NCBI GenBank assembly: GCA_035293565.1
Contig: DATGMP010000042.1
Coordinates: 1-64,000 of the forward strand
Origin: DATGMP01 sp035293565
GTDB taxonomy: Bacteria; Pseudomonadota; Alphaproteobacteria; BOG-932; Roseiterribacteraceae
Reading direction: 5' to 3'
Length of the DNA: 64,000 nt
The position numbers were made by a program, and so were the translations under genes. Positions 54,034 through 62,655 of the stretch are shown here, piece by piece. How positions within the stretch are numbered: the first letter of the stretch is position 1; the number at the start of each line of letters is the position of its first letter. The notes under the pieces are model-generated. The model worked only from the letters and a program-made list of their open reading frames with translations. It ran no database searches and had not been told where the DNA came from.

Positions 54034-54861
54034 ATGTGCGAGTTGATGGGCATGAACGCCAGCGTGCCCACGGACATTTGCTTCAGCCTCACGGGGCTGC
54101 TTCGGCGCGGCGGCCACACCGGCCCGCACAAGGATGGCTGGGGGATTGCCTTCTATGAGGGCCGCGCCTGCCGGACCTTCCACGACCCGGCGCCGAGCGC
54201 CCATTCGCCGATCGCCGAATTCGTCCGCAGCTATCCGATCAAGAGTCGGATCATCCTCTCCCATATCCGACGGGCCAATCGGGGACGCGTGTCGCTCGAG
54301 AACACCCATCCTTTTACTCGGGAACTCTGGGGACGCGCTTGGACCTTTGCGCATAACGGCCAGCTGAGGCGGGCGAAAAAGCTGCCGCTCTCTTCCGCTC
54401 GGCCGATCGGGACAACCGACAGCGAGCATGCCTTCTGCTGGCTGCTCGGACGATTGCATCAGACCTTCGGCGACAAGGCGCCTTCCGACGAGAAGCTGCA
54501 GGCGATGCTGGCCGGGCTTGTTGAAGAGATCGCGCATTATGGCGTCTTCAACATCCTGATGAGCGATGGGCGCACGCTTTTCGCCTTCCGCAGCACCAAT
54601 CTCGTCTGGCTGACCCGCCGGGATCCCTTCCGGCCGGCGACCTTGGTGGACACCGACCTGACCGTCGATTTCGCGCGCCATGCCGCGCCCTCGGACATTG
54701 TCACCATTATCGCGACTCGTCCGTTGACCCGGAATGAGGAGTGGCAGTCCGTTCCCAAATCGGCCCTCATCGCCTTTCGCGACGGCGAGATGATCTTGCC
54801 GCGATCGGCGAAAAGGGCGATCAAGGCCGTTCCCCTACCAGGAGCCGTTCCATGTCCTTGA
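54034..54861 (+). CDS. Class II glutamine amidotransferase (YafJ-like)
   Basis: 275 residues. Begins MCELMGMN, so Cys2 becomes the N-terminal nucleophile after Met removal. GHTGPHKDGWGIAFYEG, LSHIRRANRG, NTHPF and FAHNGQLR are the glutaminase-domain motifs. The group resembles YafJ/EgtC; no second domain for a synthase reaction is present, so the amide acceptor is unknown. Its last 10 bases overlap the DUF442 gene, implying coupled translation. Confidence 0.9.
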   Translation: MCELMGMNASVPTDICFSLTGLLRRGGHTGPHKDGWGIAFYEGRACRTFHDPAPSAHSPIAEFVRSYPIKSRIILSHIRRANRGRVSLENTHPFTRELWGRAWTFAHNGQLRRAKKLPLSSARPIGTTDSEHAFCWLLGRLHQTFGDKAPSDEKLQAMLAGLVEEIAHYGVFNILMSDGRTLFAFRSTNLVWLTRRDPFRPATLVDTDLTVDFARHAAPSDIVTIIATRPLTRNEEWQSVPKSALIAFRDGEMILPRSAKRAIKAVPLPGAVPCP

Positions 54862-55271
54862 AGATCGTCCCCCTCACCGAGACCCTGGCGGTCGCGCCCC
54901 AGATCACGGCAGACGACATCGCGGAGATCGCGGCCAAGGGTTACCGCACACTCGTCAATAATCGCCCGGACGATGAGTCCCCGGGGCAACTTCCGTCCGA
55001 AGAGGCAAAACGTTTGGCCGAGGCTGCCGGGCTCCGATACGAATACTTCCCGATCACGGCGCCCACGCTGACGCCCGACCAGGTCGACGCCTTCGCCCGG
55101 CTGCTCCCCGAACTCCAAGGGCCGGTCCTCGCCTATTGCCGTTCCGGAAGCCGTTGCTCCCTGCTGTGGGCCGCGACCGAACTGCTGAAGGGCCGCGCCC
55201 CCGCCGATGTGCTGATCCGCGACGTCGCCGAGCGGGGCTTCGACATCTCGTCTCTTACGCGCTTCGCGTAA
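54852..55271 (+). CDS. DUF442 (TIGR01244) phosphatase/sulfurtransferase-like protein
   Basis: 139 residues from ATG 54852, within the end of the amidotransferase gene. Dual-specificity-phosphatase-like fold: VAPQITADDIAEIAAKGYRTLVNNRPD at the start and AYCRSGSRCSLLW with Cys96 as the likely nucleophile. In some bacteria this domain is fused to a persulfide dioxygenase (Blh), linking it to sulfide handling; here it stands alone. Convergent with the SMP-30 gene, one base between stops. Confidence 0.88.
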   Translation: MSLKIVPLTETLAVAPQITADDIAEIAAKGYRTLVNNRPDDESPGQLPSEEAKRLAEAAGLRYEYFPITAPTLTPDQVDAFARLLPELQGPVLAYCRSGSRCSLLWAATELLKGRAPADVLIRDVAERGFDISSLTRFA

Positions 55272-55272
55272 A

Positions 55273-56127
55273 TCAGAATCGCGTTTTGGGCAGGGCGAGC
55301 CCCGGCACGTCGGATCGCGCCTTGAAGACGCAGCCGGTGCGCACGACGAGATTGGTCGGATTTTTGAAATCGCTGCCGGTCGCAATGTAGAGATCGCGCA
55401 GATCGGAACCGCCGAACGAAACGCTTTGCACTTCTTTGATCGGGACCTTGAGCCCGCCGGCGCGCCTTCCGTCCGGCAGAAATCGCGCGACCTCCCAGGA
55501 ATCGAAGCGCGCGATCCAGACCCCGCCCTCCGCATCGACCGCCATGCCATCGGCGTCCTGAATGTCCGCGAAGACGCGGCGGTCATGCAGCGCTCCGTCG
55601 GCCCCGACATCATAGACCCAGACCGTCTTGTAGCTCTCCGACTGGTAGAGCCGCCTCCCGTCCGGGCTGAAGCCGATTCCGTTCGAGATGCCGATCCCGT
55701 CCCAGAGCCTCGTGACGCGCCCGTTCGGGTCGAGGCGGATGAGCGGGCGCGATTGCGGCGGCCGGCCGGCGCCGACGGACTCGGCATCGATCAAGCCGGC
55801 CACGACGCCGCCATCAGACGTGGGGCAGAAATCATTGATCGCGCCGATGGGCAGGCCATCGAGCGCGGTACGAAGCTGGCGCGATGTCCCGGAGCGCTCA
55901 TCGAAGAGGATCAGCCCGTCCTTCCCCGAGCAGACGATCCCGCCGCCTTCGTTGAGCGCGATGCCGCCGATCCAGGTGCGGCCGCGAAGAAAGCTCTCGA
56001 TGCGACCGTCCGAATGGCGCTTGTGCAGACCGCCTTTCGTGACGTCGCTGAACCAGAGATTGCCGGCCTCGTCGGCGCGTGGCGCCTCGAGAAACTCCCA
56101 GCCGTCGACGAGCGTCTCCAGTTCCAT
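55273..56127 (-). CDS. SMP-30/gluconolactonase family protein
   Basis: 284 residues, six-bladed beta-propeller. Metal-site motifs are visible: the Glu near the start (FLEAPRADEAGNLWFSD), NDFCPTSDGGVVAG, SNGIGFSPDGRRLY, and PTNLVV late. The group hydrolyses sugar lactones or other lactones with a divalent metal. No signal peptide. A sugar pathway is not evident around it, so a lactone from ring cleavage is just as plausible. Confidence 0.88.
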   Translation of the reverse strand: MELETLVDGWEFLEAPRADEAGNLWFSDVTKGGLHKRHSDGRIESFLRGRTWIGGIALNEGGGIVCSGKDGLILFDERSGTSRQLRTALDGLPIGAINDFCPTSDGGVVAGLIDAESVGAGRPPQSRPLIRLDPNGRVTRLWDGIGISNGIGFSPDGRRLYQSESYKTVWVYDVGADGALHDRRVFADIQDADGMAVDAEGGVWIARFDSWEVARFLPDGRRAGGLKVPIKEVQSVSFGGSDLRDLYIATGSDFKNPTNLVVRTGCVFKARSDVPGLALPKTRF

Positions 56128-56227
56128 TTCTCCCCTCCCTCGCGACCTCGATGAGGACTAACAAACCTTCAGGAATTTCTGATATGCTGCGGCGTAGTTC
56201 GAAGAACCACTAGACACAAAATCAGGG

Positions 56228-56521
56228 ATGTTGTCGGTCATAATAAGGGGTCTTGCGTCCGCCGGTTGCGCATTGGCGCTCGCCTCTTGCTCGATCTTCA
56301 ACTACGGCACGCATACCGAGGATATGGGCGACGGCAAATACATCGTGCTGACCCCCTCGACCTGGGACGCAGCCACTGAGAACAGGAAGGCCAGCGAGGA
56401 CGAATGTCCCGACGGATACAATATCGTGAAGAAAGGCCGGCGTCCCGACAGCGCCTTCAACGTGACCTTCCTCAACAGCGACTATGCCGATTACTGGGTG
56501 ATCGAGTGCGCAGCCAAATGA
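56228..56521 (+). CDS. Small lipoprotein, unknown function
   Basis: 97 residues. Residues 1-20 form a lipoprotein signal with lipobox ALAS followed by Cys21, which would be lipidated. The mature part (TPSTWDAATENRKASEDECPDGYNIV in outline) has Cys59 and Cys94, possibly a disulfide, and ends in YWVIECAAK. No family was recognised. It stands alone between the divergent SMP-30 gene and the convergent SDR; stops are 6 bases apart. Confidence 0.75.
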   Translation: MLSVIIRGLASAGCALALASCSIFNYGTHTEDMGDGKYIVLTPSTWDAATENRKASEDECPDGYNIVKKGRRPDSAFNVTFLNSDYADYWVIECAAK

Positions 56522-56527
56522 TGGCCC

Positions 56528-57379
56528 TCAGCTCTCGTAGTCTGTCGACAGGCTGACGCTTTCCCATGCCGCGATCTGCGTCTGCAGATCGGCCAGCTTG
56601 GCGCGATATGCGCCATAGACATCGCGGCCGAGGAGCAGGTGCAGCGGCGCGTTCGGCGACAGCGCGATCTTGAACACCTCCTCCGCGCAACGCTGCGGAT
56701 CTCCGGTTTGCTTGCCGTCCATGCCCCTGATCATCGCGCGCCGCGCGCCGACGGTGTCGGCATAGGCTTCCAGCGGCCGCGATGTCTCGCGCATCGACCG
56801 GCCCGACCAGTCTGTACGGAATCCGCCCGGCTCAACTGCCGTCACTTTGATGCCGAAGATCGCGACTTCCTTCGAGAGCGCTTCGGTCAGCGCCTCCAGG
56901 GCGAATTTGCTCGAGCTATAGAAGCCTGCGCCCGGATTGGCCACCAGACCGGTCATCGACGAGATGTTGATCACATGGCCGCGTCTCTGGTTGCGCATCT
57001 CAGGCAGCGCCGCCTGGATCATCGCGACCGCGCCGAAATAATTGGTGTCGAACATGGCACGGATTTGTTCTTCCTCGCCCTCCTCGATCGCCGCCAGATA
57101 GCCATAGCCGGCATTGTTCACCAGAACATCGAGTCGCCCGAAAGCGCGAACCGTTTCGACGATCGCGGCGCGAACCTGCACGCGATCGGTCACGTCGAGC
57201 GGCAGCGCCAGCGCGCGATTGGCATAATTTGCCGCGAGATCGGCGAGGGTTTCGGGATTGCGCGCCGTGAGCGCGACTTTGCAGCCCTGCTCGAGCGCAT
57301 GCGCTCCGATCGCGCGGCCGATGCCGCTCGAGCAACCTGTGACCAGCCAAACGGACGCATTTTCAGAACTGGAGGCCAT
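56528..57379 (-). CDS. SDR family oxidoreductase
   Basis: 283 residues from ATG 57379 (GGAGGAAAA upstream). TGCSSGIG, LVNNAGYGY, Ser in NISSMTG, Tyr and Lys in YSSSKFAL, then VEPGGFRTD. The Cys in the cofactor loop and the longer C-terminus put it with the SDR group that includes 17-beta-hydroxysteroid dehydrogenase-like proteins. It starts 2 bases after the stop of the DUF1214 gene, so the two are cotranscribed. Confidence 0.9.
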   Translation of the reverse strand: MASSSENASVWLVTGCSSGIGRAIGAHALEQGCKVALTARNPETLADLAANYANRALALPLDVTDRVQVRAAIVETVRAFGRLDVLVNNAGYGYLAAIEEGEEEQIRAMFDTNYFGAVAMIQAALPEMRNQRRGHVINISSMTGLVANPGAGFYSSSKFALEALTEALSKEVAIFGIKVTAVEPGGFRTDWSGRSMRETSRPLEAYADTVGARRAMIRGMDGKQTGDPQRCAEEVFKIALSPNAPLHLLLGRDVYGAYRAKLADLQTQIAAWESVSLSTDYES

Positions 57380-57381
57380 CT

Positions 57382-58617
57382 TCAATTTTCCTCCAGCCGC
57401 CAGGAATAGCTCTGCGCACGCGCCTCGCATTGTTGGCGACGCTCGGCCGGCGTGACGAACTTCGTGCCGCGCGGCAGCGTGTCTGCGAGGTCGGACAGCT
57501 TCACGACGCGGCTGTCGGCGCCGAGGTCCGTCCCCGGGCGGCCCGACGGAAACTCGGCCCAGCGGAGAGTCAGAATACCGTCATGCATCCCGCACGGATC
57601 GACCCAATTATGCACGCCGGGGTCCGCGATCGAGACCACGAAGCTGTAGGAACCGTCCGGGTTCGGCACGGATTGCGATTTGTTGAGGCTGCCGGTGCGA
57701 CCGACGATATCGTTCGTCGTGCCCCAGACATTGGTGATCGGCACGATGAAATAGGCTGCGTCCCCCGGCCGAAAGTCGATGACCAGCGCCTCGTCGTCGG
57801 CCACGCGGAAATGGCCGAGTATATAAACCTGATTGCGCAGAGCCCCATCCGTATCGCGATCGATCGTAAACTGAAAGCTGTTGACCGGCTTGTTCAGCGC
57901 CGGAGCATTCCAGCGAACGGTGTTCTCCGCATATTTGCGCATGAAGGATGCCGTCAGCGCCACCTGCTCGGCTTCGCTCCTGGGTGGCGTCTTCGGCGGC
58001 CCCAGCTTCTCGATCGTGAGTTCGTTGGCGCGATCCTTCGTCCAATCCAGCATCACGTCGCGGATATAGAACTCCTTGGCCGCGGGCGAAGAGCGTATGT
58101 GGTTGGATCGCCCGTTTGCGGGCTCGCCGTCAACCGTGACCGTGAAGCTGCGATCGGGCCCGAGCACCAGATCCTTGCCGTTGAGGACGTCGACGGTCCC
58201 CATCTTCTCGTCCCACAGCGTGAAGTAGTTCTCGGTCATCCGATGCTCGGCGACGCGGCCCCTGATCAGATAGCGCTCCCCGCCGTCGATCGGGATCACG
58301 CGATAGATCGAATCCGGATTGTCGATGCCCCAGCGCGAGCCGGGGATATCCAGCCCGCCGAGCTTGTGCGGAAGGCGCGTGATCGTCACCACGGCCGGAC
58401 GCTGCGGATCCTGATTCAATGACCAGATCGCAGCGCCGAACATGACCTCGTCGAAGGCCCAGTCGAATGCCCGTCGCTGATCCGCGCTCGGCGCGGCCTG
58501 CGCCAACCAGCGGGCGCGCACCTCCTCGCGCGTGCGACGAATCTCGGGATGCTCGAGCAGCTTCAGCGCCCGGCGTTCGAACGCCGCCTGCTCTGCTGTC
58601 GCGATCGGATTGCTCAT
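57382..58617 (-). CDS. DUF1214 domain protein
   Basis: 411 residues from ATG 58617 with GGGGG upstream. The N-terminal half has an LSRDPQRP-like segment (NQDPQRPAVV) and YRVIPIDGGERYLIRGRV; the DUF1214-type beta fold follows at about residues 290-380 (FIVPITNVWGTTNDIVGR). No signal peptide. The biochemical role of DUF1214 proteins is unknown; several are co-located with catabolic SDRs, as here. Divergent from the XRE regulator, which probably controls it. Confidence 0.82.
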   Translation of the reverse strand: MSNPIATAEQAAFERRALKLLEHPEIRRTREEVRARWLAQAAPSADQRRAFDWAFDEVMFGAAIWSLNQDPQRPAVVTITRLPHKLGGLDIPGSRWGIDNPDSIYRVIPIDGGERYLIRGRVAEHRMTENYFTLWDEKMGTVDVLNGKDLVLGPDRSFTVTVDGEPANGRSNHIRSSPAAKEFYIRDVMLDWTKDRANELTIEKLGPPKTPPRSEAEQVALTASFMRKYAENTVRWNAPALNKPVNSFQFTIDRDTDGALRNQVYILGHFRVADDEALVIDFRPGDAAYFIVPITNVWGTTNDIVGRTGSLNKSQSVPNPDGSYSFVVSIADPGVHNWVDPCGMHDGILTLRWAEFPSGRPGTDLGADSRVVKLSDLADTLPRGTKFVTPAERRQQCEARAQSYSWRLEEN

Positions 58618-58678
58618 GCGTCTTCCCCCATGGCTCGGTGGAGCCGCCACCCTGACCAACCGCTTTCCTGTTGGCCAG

Positions 58679-58710
58679 AACGAGGTTTGGTGTCAGTCTC
58701 GTTTGACGAG
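58679..58710. promoter_or_regulatory. Three ACGAG half-sites, possible XRE operator
   Basis: AACGAG (58679-58684) faces CTCGTT (58698-58703), and CTCGT (58698-58702) faces ACGAG (58706-58710) across a 3-base spacer. These overlapping inverted repeats lie in the 121 bases between the divergent DUF1214 and XRE genes, 29 bases before the regulator start. They make a plausible autoregulatory and divergent operator. Confidence 0.35.
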
Positions 58711-58738
58711 CCTAGAGAGCTACTGAAATGAGCCTTCC

Positions 58739-59503
58739 ATGAGATCCGCGCGCGCCCGCCAGTTCCCCCAGCTGATCGAGACCTTGAAGATGCAGCTCAA
58801 GGCGCAAGGGCTCACGCAGCGCGACGTCGCCGGCCGGCTCGGGGTGGGTCTCGCGACCGTGAAGCGCTGGCTGGCCGGCGACGGGCTCACGACCCAGCGT
58901 ATGGAGGATCTGTGCGACCTGGCGAAGATCAGCCTGGTCGAGCTGATCGAAGCATCCGCGCGCGAGCCGATAGACCGCATCACCCAATTCAGCCCGAGCC
59001 AGGAACGTGCTCTCGCGGAGGATTCCCGACTGTTCTTCGTCTTCTTCTCGCTCCTCAATGGCTGGCCGCCGGATGATTGCGCGCGAGAGCTCGGGCTCGA
59101 TCAGGGCACGATGCAGGCAATCCTAAAGCGGCTGGTTCGGCTCGGGCTGGTCGATGTGCTTCCGGGCGGGCGTGTGCGCGTGCTCACGGTCCGCGAGGTC
59201 GCCTGGCGTCCGGACGGACCTCTCTCCAAGAATTTCGCCGCTCGTCGGGATTTCGTGGAGCGCGGCAGTGACGCGCAGGATCTTCACATGTCCGATTTCG
59301 TGAAGCTGTCGGCGGCCGGTCTCAACGAAGTCCGCGACCTTCTGGAAGAGCTGCGTCGGGAAATCCACCGGGTCGCACGGGCCGATCGTCATCGTACCGC
59401 CGCGGATCGCACCTGGCAGGGACTTCTCTTCCTGGTCCACCCATTGCGGATGGACGCCATCCGCGCCACCATGTCGGGGAGCAGCGGGAGGGGGAAGCCA
59501 TGA
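58739..59503 (+). CDS. XRE-type helix-turn-helix regulator with second winged-helix region
   Basis: 254 residues. An XRE/Cro HTH lies at about 14-55 (LKAQGLTQRDVAGRLGVGLATVKRWLAG). A second HTH-like region at about 110-140 (DCARELGLDQGTMQAILKRLVRLGLVDV) resembles a winged-helix/MarR recognition helix. The rest is helical. The combination is less usual than a lone XRE domain. The stop overlaps the ATG of the SDR at 59500 (ATGA), so it is cotranscribed with it and probably regulates the divergent DUF1214-SDR pair as well. Confidence 0.87.
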   Translation: MRSARARQFPQLIETLKMQLKAQGLTQRDVAGRLGVGLATVKRWLAGDGLTTQRMEDLCDLAKISLVELIEASAREPIDRITQFSPSQERALAEDSRLFFVFFSLLNGWPPDDCARELGLDQGTMQAILKRLVRLGLVDVLPGGRVRVLTVREVAWRPDGPLSKNFAARRDFVERGSDAQDLHMSDFVKLSAAGLNEVRDLLEELRREIHRVARADRHRTAADRTWQGLLFLVHPLRMDAIRATMSGSSGRGKP

Positions 59504-60261
59504 GAGGATTGTCGGGAAAGGTGGCGATCGTCGCCGGCGGGGCGACCGGAATCGGCGCGGCCACAGCGCTGAGACTCGCGACCGAAGGCGCCACCGTGGT
59601 AGTGGGCGACATCAATATCGCGGACGCGGAGCGGGTCGCCGGCCAGATCGCCGAGCGCGGCGGCAGAGCGATGGCCGTTCGCTTCGATGTATCCGACGAC
59701 CGATCGGTCGCGAACCTCGTCGCCGCTGCGGTCGAGAGCTATGGCGGCCTCGACGTCATGCATGCCAATGCGGCCGATCTGTCGCTCTGCGCGCGCGACA
59801 GCGACGCGGTCGACATTTCACTGGAGATCTTCGACCGTACGATCGCGGTCGATTTGCGCGGCCATCTGCTCTGTACCCGGCACGCCGTCCCCGCGCTGCT
59901 GAAGCGCGGCGGCGGATCGATGATCTATACCTCGTCCGGCGCCGCCTATGTCGGCGAGCCCGTGCGGGTCGCCTATGCGATCGCCAAGGCCGGAATCACC
60001 GCGCTGATGCGGCACGTGGCGTCGCGATGGGGAAAAGAGGGAATCCGCGCCAACGCGATCGCGCCCGGATTCGTGCTTACCGAAGGCGCAAAGGCTCAGG
60101 TGCCGAAGGAAAGGCGCCAGGAGATGATCGAAAAGGGCCGCAGCACGCGCCTCGGCGAGTCCGACGATATCGCGGCCATGGTCGCGATGCTCGCGTCCGA
60201 CGACGGCGAATGGATCAACGGGCAGGTGATCAGCGTGGACGGCGGCATCACCATGCGGTGA
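59500..60261 (+). CDS. SDR family oxidoreductase
   Basis: 253 residues. GGATGIG cofactor loop, Ser in YTSSGAAY, Tyr and Lys in YAIAKAGI; NNAG is NAAD. Very similar to the SDR at 12253 over its whole length (shared LLCTRHA, MRHVASRWGKEGIRAN, NGQVISVDGG, terminal MR). The substitution at NNAG is therefore a subfamily trait. Coupled to the XRE regulator by a 4-base overlap. Confidence 0.9.
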   Translation: MRGLSGKVAIVAGGATGIGAATALRLATEGATVVVGDINIADAERVAGQIAERGGRAMAVRFDVSDDRSVANLVAAAVESYGGLDVMHANAADLSLCARDSDAVDISLEIFDRTIAVDLRGHLLCTRHAVPALLKRGGGSMIYTSSGAAYVGEPVRVAYAIAKAGITALMRHVASRWGKEGIRANAIAPGFVLTEGAKAQVPKERRQEMIEKGRSTRLGESDDIAAMVAMLASDDGEWINGQVISVDGGITMR

Positions 60262-60275
60262 GCCGCCTGCCCCCG

Positions 60276-60713
60276 TCACTTCTCGTAGGCGTCCGAGACG
60301 TCGGGAATGAAGGGCTCCATCCCGGCCGGGATGGAGGCGCTCTTGTCGTCCCAGAAAGCGCGGAGCGTCCGAATCTTCCCCTGATCGTTCACTGACGCGT
60401 ACTCGATGATCGAAAGATCGAGCCCCTGGTTCTTCTCAGGGATGCGAACCTGCATCGTGAAGCACAGAATCCCCTCATTGCCGCAGGCGCGGATTTCATC
60501 AAGGCGGGGGTTCAGCTGCCGCTTCGGGCCCTGATGGGCGAAATCCCAGAATTTGCCAATGCCGTCATGGCCGCGGAACTCGGGCGTGCCGGCCGGGTCG
60601 CAGAAGCTGGCATCCTCGGCGAAGACGGATAGCAGCAGCGCCTTGTCATTGTCCTTCCAAGCCTGGACGTATTTCTCGAGCGCCTCGCGGACTTGAGCCG
60701 GGGTTGCCGCCAT
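60276..60713 (-). CDS. SnoaL/NTF2-like protein
   Basis: 145 residues from ATG 60713 (GGGAAGAC upstream). Opens VREALEKYVQAWKDNDKALLLSVFAEDASFCDP, a steroid delta-isomerase-like NTF2 fold, with FRGHDGIGKFWDFA and YASVNDQGKIRTLRAFWD. The Asp in FAEDA and the FxDP segment occupy positions seen in ketosteroid isomerase, but the general-base arrangement cannot be verified. Convergent with the SDR at 59500 and divergent from the P450 at 60845. Confidence 0.85.
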   Translation of the reverse strand: MAATPAQVREALEKYVQAWKDNDKALLLSVFAEDASFCDPAGTPEFRGHDGIGKFWDFAHQGPKRQLNPRLDEIRACGNEGILCFTMQVRIPEKNQGLDLSIIEYASVNDQGKIRTLRAFWDDKSASIPAGMEPFIPDVSDAYEK

Positions 60714-60844
60714 GTCTTCCCTCCATGATCGCGTGGACCTGTCGCGCACGCCATTATCCGCAAGTCGCCCGCCGCCGTCGAGGAAAAAAAGATTGTGACT
60801 GGAATTTTTTCTGTGATGGCCTATGCTCCGTCGCGGGGGAAGTC

Positions 60845-62047
60845 ATGATCGATCTCAGCGACGCCGACTATTGGCGCGATCCTTACCCGATCCTGGAGCG
60901 CGAACGCGCGGCCGGACCCACGACCCGCACCACGCAAGGCGAGCTCGTACTGCTGCGGGCGGAGGATGTCGAGTTCTTGCATGGCGATCGGCATTTTTCG
61001 ACCATGGGGCTGCTCGATCTGGAGCGCATCGGCATTCATGACGGGCCATTCTACGAATGGCGCGCCCGCACGCTGAACGTCATGAATGGCATGGATCACG
61101 AGCGGCTCAGGGGCTATGTCGGCCGCGCCTTCTTCCCCAAGCAGATCAACCGGCTGCGCAGTCTGGTCCGCGAGCGCGCGAATACCCTCATCGACGCCGT
61201 GATCGAGGCCGGGGAAATGGACTTCCTCGAAGGCTTCGCCGAGGACCTGCCGCTCTGGACCATGTGCCTGTTCCTCGGGATCGACGACGCCGATCGGCTT
61301 TCCATCGGAGCCTCCCTCACCGGGACCGAGGAAGGCTTCACCCAGATGATGACGCCCCAGATCCGCGGCCGGGTCGAAGCCTCGATCGTCGCGCTCAACG
61401 AGTACGTCACCGAGCTGATCGCCCGTCGCACGCGGGAGCCGAAGGAGGACATCGTCTCGGTACTGGCTCAGCTCCGCGCCGCGGGCGAAGGCCCGAACGA
61501 GGACGAGATGCATGCGCTGATCGTCAATGTCATCGGCGGCTCCGTCGGTTCGACGAGCTCGGCGTTATCGAACAGCCTGCTGCTGTTCGCCGACCATCCA
61601 GACCAGGCTGATACCTTGCGTGCGCGGCCGGAGCTTGCGCGGGCTGCGGTCGAGGAATGTTTACGGTTCCGGCCGCCGTTCCGGATTGCGCGTCGGCGCG
61701 TCGTGGATCCCATCACCGCTTTCGGGGTCGATCTCAAACCCGCCGACACGGTGTTCGTGCCGCGCCAGGCTGCCAATCGGGATCCGGAGCGCTGGAACGA
61801 TCCCGACCGGTTCGACATCGAACGGCCGGAGAAGCGGCATCTGAGCTTCGGCTACGGCGCGCATTTCTGCCTCGGCGCGGCGATCGCGCGCGCCAATCTG
61901 CAGGAAGCGCTGCCGATCGTGCTCGATCGGCTCCGCGACATCGAGGTCGTGGGCAAGCCAGAGCGCGTCCCGTTCACGATGGATGAGAAGCTGGACAGGC
62001 TGCGCATAAGATTCCGGCCAAACAGGCCATCGGGAACGGCGGTATGA
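60845..62047 (+). CDS. Cytochrome P450
   Basis: 400 residues from ATG 60845 with GGGGGAAG upstream. Haem loop LSFGYGAHFCLGAAIAR with Cys342; K-helix EECLRFRPP; I-helix GGSVGSTSSAL, in which the usual acid-alcohol pair is changed to serines. Soluble, no membrane anchor. Redox partner genes are not adjacent. Similar in size to the P450 at 8943 but from another subfamily. It starts a plus-strand run with SnoaL and LLM genes. Confidence 0.95.
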   Translation: MIDLSDADYWRDPYPILERERAAGPTTRTTQGELVLLRAEDVEFLHGDRHFSTMGLLDLERIGIHDGPFYEWRARTLNVMNGMDHERLRGYVGRAFFPKQINRLRSLVRERANTLIDAVIEAGEMDFLEGFAEDLPLWTMCLFLGIDDADRLSIGASLTGTEEGFTQMMTPQIRGRVEASIVALNEYVTELIARRTREPKEDIVSVLAQLRAAGEGPNEDEMHALIVNVIGGSVGSTSSALSNSLLLFADHPDQADTLRARPELARAAVEECLRFRPPFRIARRRVVDPITAFGVDLKPADTVFVPRQAANRDPERWNDPDRFDIERPEKRHLSFGYGAHFCLGAAIARANLQEALPIVLDRLRDIEVVGKPERVPFTMDEKLDRLRIRFRPNRPSGTAV

Positions 62048-62057
62048 ACCCTTTCAT

Positions 62058-62085
62058 CGTCATTCCCGCTTTCGCCGGAATGACG
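62058..62085. repeat. REP-like hairpin
   Basis: CGTCATTCC and GGAATGACG form a 9-base-pair stem around CGCTTTCGCC. It lies between the P450 and the SnoaL gene at 62132 and belongs to the same family as 14286, 28985 and 63634. Confidence 0.7.
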
Positions 62086-62131
62086 GAAGCGGGTAGCATA
62101 GGGCATAGCGTGCCGAACGAGGGAGACATCG

Positions 62132-62617
62132 ATGGCTTTGCGTCTGGAAGATATCGAGCTGATCAAACAGCTGAAGCACCGTTATATGCGCTGCCTCGAC
62201 ACTGCCGACACCGCAGGCCTGCGCAAATGCCTCGCCGACGATGTGTCGATCAACTATGTCGGCGGCAGCTATCACATCCAGGCCAAGGGCGCGGACGAGA
62301 TCGTCTCGATGCTGGCCGGCGGCATGTACAACGACAAATATATCGGCGTGCACACCGTTCATCATCCCGAGATCACTGTGCACGACGACAATACCGCCGA
62401 CGGGATCTGGTACCTGGTCGATTTCGCGATCAATTTCGCGATCGGCAAGACGACCGAAGGCTCGGCGATATACAAGGATAAATACGTCAAGAAGAACGGC
62501 GCCTGGCTGATCCAGCACAGCGAATATTCCCGCATCTATGAGCGTTTCGAGGACATCCAGGGCAAGCCCAACATCACCTCGCATCTCTACGGAAAGCTGT
62601 TCGGAAAGCCCGCCTGA
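62132..62617 (+). CDS. SnoaL/NTF2-like protein
   Basis: 161 residues. Close paralogue of 52755 with the same opening MALRLEDIELI and matched WYLVDFAINF, EGSAIYKDKY and QHSEYSRIYERF segments. A His pair in VHTVHHPEI and the Asp in the CLDTADTAG helix are candidate active-site groups. It lies between the P450 and an LLM gene on the same strand, so a dehydratase or isomerase step following hydroxylation is a reasonable guess, no more. Confidence 0.87.
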   Translation: MALRLEDIELIKQLKHRYMRCLDTADTAGLRKCLADDVSINYVGGSYHIQAKGADEIVSMLAGGMYNDKYIGVHTVHHPEITVHDDNTADGIWYLVDFAINFAIGKTTEGSAIYKDKYVKKNGAWLIQHSEYSRIYERFEDIQGKPNITSHLYGKLFGKPA

Positions 62618-62655
62618 CGGTCCAACCTTTCGCGTTATCACAACGGAGTCCGCCC

